DNA of 5,085 nt, from NCBI GenBank assembly GCA_002336675.1, contig DDEI01000054.1, positions 1,701 to 6,785 on the forward strand, read 5' to 3'. The notes below the pieces were generated by a model. That model did no database searches, had not been told where the DNA came from, and worked only from the letters and a program-made list of their open reading frames with translations. The DNA comes from Flavobacteriales bacterium UBA1958 (GTDB lineage: Bacteria; Bacteroidota; Bacteroidia; Flavobacteriales_D; Sanyastnellaceae). A program made the position numbers and the translations under genes. Below, in pieces: positions 1 to 4,711 of the stretch (positions are counted from its first letter, which is position 1; each line of letters begins with the position of its first letter).

Positions 1-91
1 TAGAGTATTCTCTATGCTTATGGGAGATGAAGTGCCACCAAGAAGAGAATTCATAGAGAAGAATGCTAAATACGCTAATATAGATATATAA
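1..91 (+). CDS. gyrB: DNA gyrase subunit B, C-terminal end (partial)
   Basis: This is the 3' end of a gene that enters from the left edge. The frame starts at base 2 and gives 29 residues before a TAA at 89-91. The peptide includes FSMLMGDEVPPRREFIEKNA and ends in KYANIDI. The core MGDEVPPRREFIEKNA is the conserved extreme C-terminus of GyrB, part of the TOPRIM-side tail of the ATPase subunit, and the KYANIDx ending is the form found in Bacteroidota. GyrB supplies the ATPase of the A2B2 gyrase that introduces negative supercoils. ParE ends in a similar way, so a type IIA topoisomerase B subunit is certain and GyrB is the better fit. A strong terminator follows 25 bp after the stop, so this is the last gene of its transcript. 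Confidence 0.9.
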   Translation, partial: RVFSMLMGDEVPPRREFIEKNAKYANIDI

Positions 92-115
92 TTAGCAAGG
101 ATATAAATTAGTTGA

Positions 116-145
116 AGCCAGCTCTTTTAGAGCTGGCTTTTTTTT
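116..145 (+). terminator. Intrinsic terminator after gyrB
   Basis: A perfect 10-bp stem, AGCCAGCTCT (116-125) with AGAGCTGGCT (129-138), closes a TTT loop and runs into an 8-T tract (138-145), followed by GTTTT. The stem is GC-rich at its base and the T-run lies only on the + side, so it ends gyrB transcription. Confidence 0.95.
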
Positions 146-589
146 GTTTTAAAGCGAATCTAAGAGTGTTAATTAGACAACCAATAACCAAGGAATTAGA
201 CCTTTTTTTGAAGGTTTTTGATATTAATTGGATTGGTTCCTTTTTTAACAGCAGTTCTTTTGCGAGAGTGCCCTTCGAGCATTGGGTGTGAGTATGATGT
301 TGAAATGGAATCAGTCGGGACTGAGTTGAGCTATTTTAATCTGTAAACGACGAGAAGTGTTCTGAACATATTGGTTGGAGTTTATTCAGTCAGTTTTGGT
401 GCCTAGTTAATAACCAGATAAAAGGATTCGATAGTTCATTCCCTATATTAGTCCTGTGTGCCCGATTAATTAACGGAATTATGTAGATATTTTTTGAGAT
501 TTCGATCGGTAAGAGACTAAAAGGTCACTCATGAAAAAGCGGAGATATTAGTTTTTAACTTATTAGATTATGTAATAGTCTAGATCCTA
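146..589. other. 440-bp intergenic region between convergent genes
   Basis: No ATG-initiated frame of useful length is seen here. The region lies between the gyrB terminator and the 3' end of the membrane methyltransferase, so neither neighbour needs it as a promoter. It contains a short perfect palindrome, TCAGTC-GG-GACTGA (311-324). It also has an open frame at 212-346 (+) that encodes a hydrophobic stretch, then a polar tail, and has no ATG near its beginning. A 7-bp inverted repeat, GTAATAG (572-578) and CTATTAC (587-593), straddles the methyltransferase stop codon but has no T-tract. I see no recognisable RNA gene or mobile-element end. Confidence 0.6.
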
Positions 590-1345
590 TTACCACCTCC
601 CATCTACCTTAAGCAGATTCGTTTTTTTCTTAAGCGTTCTAAGTGTAATGAAGATGATAAATGAACCTAAGGTTAGCCATATCCACCAGGGATTTACTAG
701 AACTTCTATACTAAGGGTTTTGTGTAGTAAATAGTTCTTTAATACGTTCAATAAAAGAAACGATATAAACACGGCGAAGAAGCCGTTGTACTCTCTCTTC
801 AGAACATTCTTTAATGAAAAGGACATACTAGTATTAGACCATTTACTGAGTTTGGGGATGAATGCTGGAGTTTTCTCAGCCCAATTAAGATAAGTATGTC
901 CAAATTTATTTCTAAGGAAAAACTCTTCAGCAAACATAATTCGTTCATAATACAACCAGAATAATAACGCCGTAAATACGCTAAACCACCAGCTTCCTGC
1001 ATAAATTACTATTCCTATCCACATAAAAAAGTTTCCTACATATAGAGGGTGTCTCACTGTGCTGTATATTCCTTTGGTGTTTAATACTTCGGCCACTTGT
1101 CCGGCTTTAGTATTCCTACCCGAGGTAGATTTTGGAGTGAAGCCTACAGTTATAGCTCTAATTAACTGACCAAATAAACTAATTCCTAGACATATCATAC
1201 TCCAGTTAAAGCTATCGTGGGGCACATCTGTAGTCTCTGTGAACAAAATCACAGCCACAGCCATGGCGTACAGGGCCAATGGAAGAAAACTTCGCCATCT
1301 AAAAAGCCAGTTGCCAGACTTATCAAATTCTTCTATTAATGCCAT
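590..1345 (-). CDS. Membrane methyltransferase, ICMT/PEMT superfamily (LmtA-like?)
   Basis: This is a 251-aa integral-membrane protein predicted to transfer a methyl group from S-adenosylmethionine to a lipid or lipid-linked acceptor at the inner membrane. Hydrophobic segments lie near residues 17-36, 47-67, 104-137 (probably a hairpin pair), 186-206 and 218-236. The superfamily signature is clear: TSGRNT at 74-79, GIYSTVRHPLYVGN at 92-105, the pair E140-E141 after YYERIMF, and FGHTYLNWAEKTPAFIP at 148-164. The RHPLYxGN and EE...FG..Y..W motifs form the SAM pocket in ICMT-type enzymes. The TSGRNT...LNT.GIYS pattern is, from memory, close to Leptospira LmtA, which methylates a lipid A phosphate; that substrate is inference. 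An isoprenylcysteine substrate is unlikely in bacteria. About 85 residues beyond the catalytic motif add two more membrane segments. The gene is monocistronic, convergent with gyrB and divergent from the FAH gene. The start ATG (1343-1345) sits behind a good -7 box and yields a typical N-terminus. Confidence 0.85.
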   Translation of the reverse strand: MALIEEFDKSGNWLFRWRSFLPLALYAMAVAVILFTETTDVPHDSFNWSMICLGISLFGQLIRAITVGFTPKSTSGRNTKAGQVAEVLNTKGIYSTVRHPLYVGNFFMWIGIVIYAGSWWFSVFTALLFWLYYERIMFAEEFFLRNKFGHTYLNWAEKTPAFIPKLSKWSNTSMSFSLKNVLKREYNGFFAVFISFLLLNVLKNYLLHKTLSIEVLVNPWWIWLTLGSFIIFITLRTLKKKTNLLKVDGRW

Positions 1346-1368
1346 AAGGATGGAATTTATTTTGACGA

Positions 1369-1376
1369 CAAATGTA
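1369..1376 (-). promoter_or_regulatory. Candidate -7 box for the membrane methyltransferase
   Basis: On the minus strand this reads TACATTTG, an exact match to the Bacteroidota -7 consensus TAnnTTTG, placed 23 bp before the ATG so the leader would be short. I see no clear TTTG at the -33 position, so the call rests on one box and its location. Confidence 0.45.
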
Positions 1377-1684
1377 TTAAACTAAAGCCGTAATATTTTA
1401 CTTAGATGTACTGCTGTTTTAATTATCGATTAATTGAATTAAAATACATACGAAGCAAGGCCAAAGTTATCTTAATTACATTGGATTCACCGAAGTAAAT
1501 TCTAAATTCTACAGAAATTTACCTAAACCAAAGGAGCCAAGAAAAAGAAGTGTTAATAAAACAAACAGAAGAATTTAAGAATGGAGATTTACTGAGATCT
1601 ATAGATAACTAAATATCTTATGACGTTTCTAAATCTCACGGCTGTAGTAATGAAGATAGGCGCGTGGAAATCAAATTTTACATT

Positions 1685-1694
1685 TAGAAATTTG
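1685..1694 (+). promoter_or_regulatory. Near-consensus -7 box upstream of the FAH gene
   Basis: TAGAAATTTG has the TA and TTTG halves of the Bacteroidota -7 element but with four bases between them instead of two. Transcription would start around 1700 and give a leader of about 20 nt. The last G of the box is the first base of the inverted repeat that follows, so a protein bound to the repeat would block initiation. No -33 element is obvious. Confidence 0.25.
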
Positions 1695-1720
1695 AGCTAA
1701 TATCATCCCGAGATTAGCTC
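1694..1720 (+). promoter_or_regulatory. Perfect inverted repeat abutting the FAH start codon
   Basis: GAGCTAAT (1694-1701) and ATTAGCTC (1713-1720) are exact 8-bp inverted repeats separated by 11 bp. The right arm ends two bases before the ATG at 1723. The 19-bp centre-to-centre spacing suits a dimeric helix-turn-helix regulator. If transcribed, the same sequence could form a hairpin that occludes the ribosome site. No regulator gene is adjacent, so the identity of any binder is unknown. Confidence 0.45.
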
Positions 1721-1722
1721 TG

Positions 1723-2337
1723 ATGAAAATAATTTGTATTGGTAGAAACTACTTAGATCACACCAAGGAATTGAATAACTCAGTCCCTAGTGAACCGATT
1801 TTTTTTTTAAAACCTGATTCCTCAATTCTGCCCAGTCGCACAGCTTTTTATATTCCCGATTTTTCTGATGAAGTGCACTTCGAGGTAGAGTTGGTCTATA
1901 GAATATGCAAACTTGGAAGGCATATATCGGTAAAACATGCAGGACGTTATTATGATGAGATTGGCCTGGGAATAGACTTTACGGCTAGAGATGTCCAGTC
2001 TGAACTAAAGTCAAAAGGTCATCCATGGGAAAAAGCCAAGGCCTTTGATGGGTCAGCTGTGATTTCTCGTCATTTTTTCCCAAAGAGTTATTTTTCTGAT
2101 TTAAATAACATAAAGTTTTCTTTAAACCAGAATACAGAAACTGTTCAAAACGGAAATAATAGTGATATGATTTTCGATATAGATACCCTCGTTAGTCATA
2201 TTTCCCAGTACATGACTCTTAAGATGGGAGATCTTATTTTTACAGGCACACCAGCAGGAGTGGGGAAGGTTTATGAAGATGATGTGCTGAAAGGGTTTAT
2301 CGGTGAAAAAGAAATGTTTAAGGTGAACATAAAGTAA
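1723..2337 (+). CDS. Fumarylacetoacetate hydrolase-family enzyme (FAHD1-like)
   Basis: This 204-aa soluble, metal-dependent enzyme belongs to the FAH superfamily, whose single-domain members act on acylpyruvates, oxaloacetate or ring-cleavage products. Compared with human FAHD1 (221 aa, from memory), all functional positions are present at identical spacing. They are the catalytic dyad H13/E16 in CIGRNYLDHTKEL, metal ligands E54 and E56 in HFEVELV, D85 in GIDFTARDVQ, and K106 in PWEKAKAFD. The C-terminal TGTPAGVG loop (174-181) is also intact. FAHD1 has acylpyruvase, oxaloacetate decarboxylase and oxaloacetate tautomerase activities, so a role in clearing oxaloacetate enol or acylpyruvates is a reasonable inference. 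No tyrosine or aromatic catabolism genes lie nearby, which argues against a pathway-specific hydrolase. The start is fixed by the MKIICIGRNY alignment. A T10-A4 homopolymer (1799-1812) lies inside the conserved SEPIFFLKP segment. The gene converges on the tRNA genes and I see no plus-strand terminator after it. Confidence 0.88.
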   Translation: MKIICIGRNYLDHTKELNNSVPSEPIFFLKPDSSILPSRTAFYIPDFSDEVHFEVELVYRICKLGRHISVKHAGRYYDEIGLGIDFTARDVQSELKSKGHPWEKAKAFDGSAVISRHFFPKSYFSDLNNIKFSLNQNTETVQNGNNSDMIFDIDTLVSHISQYMTLKMGDLIFTGTPAGVGKVYEDDVLKGFIGEKEMFKVNIK

Positions 2338-2372
2338 GGCGTTGCAATTTGTCTGTTTTATAGGTTGGAAAT

Positions 2373-2400
2373 AAAAAAAAGCCGCTCTTTAAGAACGACT
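2373..2400 (-). terminator. Intrinsic terminator of tRNA-Leu
   Basis: On the minus strand a 9-bp stem (2400-2392 with 2388-2380) closes a TAA loop and is followed by about eight Ts (2380-2373). Two pairs are G.T wobbles when read on the minus strand but would be C/A mismatches on the plus strand, so the hairpin is built for leftward transcription. It lies 4 bp beyond the tRNA 3' end. Confidence 0.85.
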
Positions 2401-2403
2401 TTG

Positions 2404-2487
2404 TGCCCAGAGCGGGACTCGAACCCGCACGTCCATAAGAACACATGGCCCTCAACCATGCCTGTCTACCAATTTCAGCACCTGGGC
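2404..2487 (-). tRNA. tRNA-Leu (anticodon GAG)
   Basis: This 84-nt class II tRNA decodes CUC and CUU. It starts GCCCAGG and ends TCTGGGC plus discriminator A. The acceptor stem has 7 pairs with one G.U at its base. The D stem is CTG/CAG around the AAATTGGTAGA loop, and the anticodon stem CATGG/CCATG encloses loop TTGAGGG with GAG at 34-36. The long variable arm has a GTTC/GGAC stem, and the T arm is GCGGG-TTCGAGT-CCCGC. The long variable arm and A73 fit leucine. CCA is not encoded. The gene lies 88 bp downstream of tRNA-Lys, but a terminator stands between them, so it is probably transcribed separately. Confidence 0.97.
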
Positions 2488-2533
2488 AAGGTGACTTTTA
2501 CTTTCTGGCCTAACCAGAGTTTTTATATTGGTG

Positions 2534-2542
2534 CAAATTATA
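2534..2542 (-). promoter_or_regulatory. Candidate -7 box for tRNA-Leu
   Basis: The minus strand reads TATAATTTG followed by CAC, very like the TATATTTGCAC in front of tRNA-Lys but with one extra base between TA and TTTG. It would give a leader of about 40 nt. It overlaps the T-tract of the tRNA-Lys terminator, so one transcript would end where the next begins. Confidence 0.4.
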
Positions 2543-2572
2543 AAAAAAAGCTCCAACTAATGTTGAAGCTTT
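2541..2572 (-). terminator. Intrinsic terminator of tRNA-Lys
   Basis: The minus-strand stem AAAGCTTCAAC / GTTGGAGCTTT (2572-2562 with 2557-2547) has 11 pairs, one of them a G.T wobble that is only stable on this strand. It closes an ATTA loop and leads into eight Ts (2549-2542). It begins 3 bp after the tRNA-Lys 3' end and should separate this gene from tRNA-Leu. Confidence 0.85.
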
Positions 2573-2575
2573 TAG

Positions 2576-2648
2576 TGACCCCTCTGGGGTTCGAACCCAG
2601 GACCCTATCCTTAAAAGGGATATGCTCTACCAGCTGAGCTAAGAGATC
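2576..2648 (-). tRNA. tRNA-Lys (anticodon UUU)
   Basis: This 73-nt tRNA reads AAA and AAG. Acceptor GATCTCT pairs with AGGGGTC, including two internal G.U pairs, and the discriminator is A. The D arm is GCTC-AGCTGGTA-GAGC. The anticodon stem TATCC/GGATA encloses loop CTTTTAA with TTT at 34-36. The variable loop is GGGTC, and the T arm is CTGGG-TTCGAAC-CCCAG. CCA is not encoded. The first bases of the gene form a near-palindrome with the leader (2641-2656). Confidence 0.97.
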
Positions 2649-2668
2649 AATCTCTTTTTTTGAGTGTG

Positions 2669-2676
2669 CAAATATA
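2669..2676 (-). promoter_or_regulatory. -7 box of the tRNA-Lys promoter
   Basis: TATATTTG on the minus strand matches TAnnTTTG exactly and is followed by CAC. It lies 20 bp before the mature tRNA 5' end, a short leader typical of stable-RNA promoters. The -33 position is a run of T rather than a clear TTTG. Confidence 0.6.
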
Positions 2677-2693
2677 ATAGGGTATCCTTGAAT

Positions 2694-2748
2694 AAAAAAA
2701 GGAAAAGTCCAACTATTTATTTAATTTTTTAAAGCATTCATTAGTTGG
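2694..2748 (-). terminator. Possible terminator of the GNAT-like gene
   Basis: CCAACTA (2748-2742 on the minus strand) pairs with TAGTTGG (2715-2709) across a 26-nt A/T-rich loop. The loop can itself form a small TTTAA/TTAAA stem. It is followed by ACTTTTCC and seven Ts (2700-2694). The outer arm overlaps the stop codon at 2741-2743. The long loop and the gap before the T-run make this a weaker call than the tRNA terminators. Confidence 0.35.
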
Positions 2749-3904
2749 TGTTTGGGGCTCTTTTAAATTCCTTTTCTCTATCAAACAAATATCGGTATGT
2801 GGCTAGAGTTCTGTAAACAGTAGCTTCTGTGTTTTCGCATACTTTTATCATTTTTGGGTTAAAGTCGCCTATCCAAGTCATAACAGTTTGGTTGTACCTC
2901 CCTTGTGGTACTATGTTTTCTACTGAAAACATAATTAGGGCAGCCTCTATTCCCTTTCCATGATAATCTCTATCTACACCGAAAACGATTCCTACCATTG
3001 TGCTGGGGGTTTTTTTCCACTTATGATATAAGAATTTAAGCTTTCCGATAAGGTTTAAGTTTCCATTGATGTATTTAAAAATATCATTTAGCTCAGGAAT
3101 GTTAATGTGGAATCCTATTGGTTTCTCACCGTCATAAGCGAAAATGAGGATGTCTCTGTCCATAATTGGTTTTAGGGCTTTCATCGTTCTCTGGGCTTGA
3201 GCTCTTTTCATCGGAGAGAACCCATGATGACCACCCCATGCGTTATTGTAAACGGTCAGAAAATCATCTCCAATTTTTTCTAGTGACTTACCTCTGCAGT
3301 TAGTCACTGAGTAGTTTTTTTTAGGGTCTATAGAGTTTCGCTTTCTATGAAATATTTCTTGCAGAGGAATATGCATGTCTCTATAGAATACGAGCTGCTT
3401 ATAATATATTTTGAAGCCGTACTCCTCAAGTAATGTTTTATAATACTCTGGATGATGATTCATTCCATACGTATTTTGGTCAGTGAAATTTTCTATCAAA
3501 GTACCCCAGAACATGTTTTTCTCACCGAAGTTCACTATCCCATCCATAGCTTCTATTCCCTCAGATGCAAGCCATTTTTTGGCTGCGTCTAGGAGCTTAA
3601 AAGAGACTTCTTTATTATTTATGGATTCGAAAAACCCTATTCCTCCCGTGGGCTGTGCCATTCCTTTGGAGTACTTTTTTTCTATAAAACAGGCTATTCT
3701 GCCAGAAATAATATTATCCTTTCTAATTATCCATCGAATGGCCTTTCCAGCTTCAAAAGCTTTGTTTTTAGCAGGGTTAAAGACTTTAGCAATATCTTGT
3801 TTCACATATGGAACAAAGGATGGCATGTCTTTATAGATTTCGGAACCGAATTCTAACCAAAATTTTGCTGTCTTTTTATCAGTTACTTCTATTAATTCTA
3901 GCAT
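2741..3904 (-). CDS. GNAT-like N-acyltransferase, YghO type
   Basis: This 387-aa protein is predicted to be a cytoplasmic acyl-CoA-dependent N-acyltransferase with unknown substrate. It has no signal peptide or membrane segment. The N-terminal half carries a degenerate GNAT-like strand pair, IRWIIRKDNIISGRIACFI (56-74) and GGIGFFE (87-93), then a helix LLDAAKKWLASEGIEAMDG (104-122). A conserved middle block follows around HHPEYYKTLLEEYGFKIYYK (150-169). The C-terminal half has an acetyl-CoA-loop-like motif, GVDRDYHGKGIEAALI (309-324), and the family's ending, TWIGDFNPKMIKVCENTEAT (343-362) with YRTLATYRYLFD. Length and block order fit the roughly 390-aa YghO-like family of two-lobed acyltransferases, based on memory of the family. 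The start ATG (3902-3904) is the only plausible one and gives the usual MxELxEVxxKKxxKxFL-like opening. The gene is monocistronic and divergent from the small secreted protein across 106 bp. Confidence 0.65.
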   Translation of the reverse strand: MLELIEVTDKKTAKFWLEFGSEIYKDMPSFVPYVKQDIAKVFNPAKNKAFEAGKAIRWIIRKDNIISGRIACFIEKKYSKGMAQPTGGIGFFESINNKEVSFKLLDAAKKWLASEGIEAMDGIVNFGEKNMFWGTLIENFTDQNTYGMNHHPEYYKTLLEEYGFKIYYKQLVFYRDMHIPLQEIFHRKRNSIDPKKNYSVTNCRGKSLEKIGDDFLTVYNNAWGGHHGFSPMKRAQAQRTMKALKPIMDRDILIFAYDGEKPIGFHINIPELNDIFKYINGNLNLIGKLKFLYHKWKKTPSTMVGIVFGVDRDYHGKGIEAALIMFSVENIVPQGRYNQTVMTWIGDFNPKMIKVCENTEATVYRTLATYRYLFDREKEFKRAPNTN

Positions 3905-4010
3905 ACAATGAGTTTCTAATCAAAGCGAAGTTAGCTAAATAATTTGCTCGTCGTAGGCAACTTTTCTTTACTTTCCGGCATCTATTCATAAACCTTAAAA
4001 TTAATCAAAA

Positions 4011-4397
4011 ATGAAATTTTTCTTTACCACTATGTTTACAGTGTTTATTATAGCTTCAGCAATTAGTCAAACGGACCAAAATACAGAAGTATCGGCGGAC
4101 AATCCTCTATATATGGAGTGGGTTTCTGAAAATGGATTTAGATTTATCTCTGATTTTAAGCAAGGTGAAATTACTCTAGACGCCTCAGAGGTTATAGATT
4201 TAGAGGGGAATACCATTTCGGAAGATGTGAGTAAAATCAACTTTGATATCACCGTGTATGACTTTAACTTAATCGTAGCACCTGAGAAGAATACGATAAT
4301 TAAAATAACTGAGAATAAAGCTATTTTTATAAAATCAAAGCATCGTCAAGAGGTGTTATTTAAAAGATATCTAATAAACACATCTGCAAGTAACTAA
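4011..4397 (+). CDS. Small secreted protein of unknown function
   Basis: I do not recognise this 128-aa protein. Residues 1-19 form a signal peptide (MKFFFTTMFTVFIIASAIS) with likely cleavage just before or after Q20, the common Bacteroidota pattern of a mature N-terminus near Gln. There is no lipobox Cys, so it should be periplasmic or exported rather than a lipoprotein. The mature part is acidic in its first half and alternates short beta-type segments (FRFISDF, EITLDAS, INFDITVYDFNLIV, NTIIKI, KAIFIKS), suggesting a small all-beta fold. The last 20 residues are basic and end in LINTSASN. The ATG is preceded by AATTAATCAAAA, normal for this phylum. It stands alone, divergent from the GNAT-like gene, and no terminator is evident after it. 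No function is proposed. Confidence 0.75.
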   Translation: MKFFFTTMFTVFIIASAISQTDQNTEVSADNPLYMEWVSENGFRFISDFKQGEITLDASEVIDLEGNTISEDVSKINFDITVYDFNLIVAPEKNTIIKITENKAIFIKSKHRQEVLFKRYLINTSASN

Positions 4398-4711
4398 CGG
4401 TAACGCTATTTTTATTAAATCAAGAGTCTTTAATTAGAGCAACAACGAGCGTGTCTTTTATTATTTTTAGGAGTACTATCATCTTTTATGTTCAAGTTTT
4501 TGATCGTTAGATCAATAGATATTTAATCGGTTTAAGGTTTGGAAGGATTCTTATCAGATGCTAGGTATTTCAAAGCAGATATTGTCTATGTGCCGTCATG
4601 TATTATATTTATAGTCCAAAACACAAACAGGTGCACAAATATATAATGGGCCAGTTGCTGTTTTTCTGAAACTTGAGCCTTGTATTGTAAACCATAATTA
4701 AAAGTATTAAA
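4398..4711. other. 314-bp intergenic region before the last gene
   Basis: No clear gene is seen. The region should contain the promoter of the following secreted protein, but I cannot identify a TAnnTTTG box on the plus strand. On the minus strand TATATTTG (4643-4636) is an exact -7 box facing into the empty stretch. A 20-codon minus-strand frame (4482-4420) encodes MIVLLKIIKDTLVVALIKDS, which is hydrophobic and of doubtful reality. A small inverted repeat, TTGATC-GTTA-GATCAA, lies at 4500-4515. Confidence 0.5.
4636..4643 (-). promoter_or_regulatory. Orphan minus-strand -7 box
   Basis: The minus strand reads TATATTTG then TGCACC, matching the Bacteroidota consensus and resembling the tRNA-Lys promoter box. 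No annotated gene lies downstream on that strand until the 3' end of the small secreted protein, which it would read in antisense. No -33 element is evident, and A/T-rich DNA produces such matches by chance. Confidence 0.2.

Larger units (their letters stand above)
1346..1722. other. 377-bp divergent intergenic region
   Basis: This region must hold the promoters of both the methyltransferase (-) and the FAH enzyme (+). The identifiable elements are the minus-strand -7 box near its left end, and a near-consensus plus-strand box plus an inverted repeat at its right end. The 300 bp between are A/T-rich. They contain one 37-codon open frame without an ATG (ending in a TAA near 1610) that I do not regard as a gene. 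Confidence 0.55.

Noticed and set aside
212..346. ATG-less open frame with a hydrophobic run after gyrB
   Set aside because: Only a TTG could start it, which is rare in this phylum, and the polar tail matches nothing known to me; kept only as part of a low-interest observation.
811..1002. 63-codon minus-strand frame overlapping the membrane methyltransferase in another frame
   Set aside because: The methyltransferase frame carries the conserved RHPLY and FGHTYLNW motifs here, so the alternative frame is a shadow.
1497..1613. 37-codon open frame in the divergent region, ending EEFKNGDLLRSIDN
   Set aside because: It has no ATG or recognised motif, and A-rich DNA readily gives Lys/Glu-rich open stretches.
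2365..2637. 90-codon plus-strand frame across the tRNA region
   Set aside because: It runs antisense through both tRNA genes and their terminators; the translation is simply the complement of tRNA sequence and has no protein features.
2404..2648. Phage or island attachment site at the tRNA genes
   Set aside because: No integrase gene or duplicated tRNA 3' end is present, and both flanks look like ordinary chromosome.
3005..3016. G5T7 run in the GNAT-like gene (A7C5 on the coding strand) as a frameshift site
   Set aside because: In the coding phase the bases split as AAA AAA ACC, which does not form an in-frame slippery heptamer, and the frame on both sides is the conserved one.
3483..3836. 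117-codon plus-strand frame
   Set aside because: It is antisense inside the GNAT-like gene, whose conserved blocks explain the sequence; the frame has no domain of its own.
4067..4252. 61-codon minus-strand frame
   Set aside because: It lies antisense within the small secreted protein, whose frame has a signal peptide and a normal upstream region.
4500..4515. TTGATC-GTTA-GATCAA as a terminator for the small secreted gene
   Set aside because: It is short and A/T-rich, has no T-tract after it, and lies about 100 bp past the stop codon.
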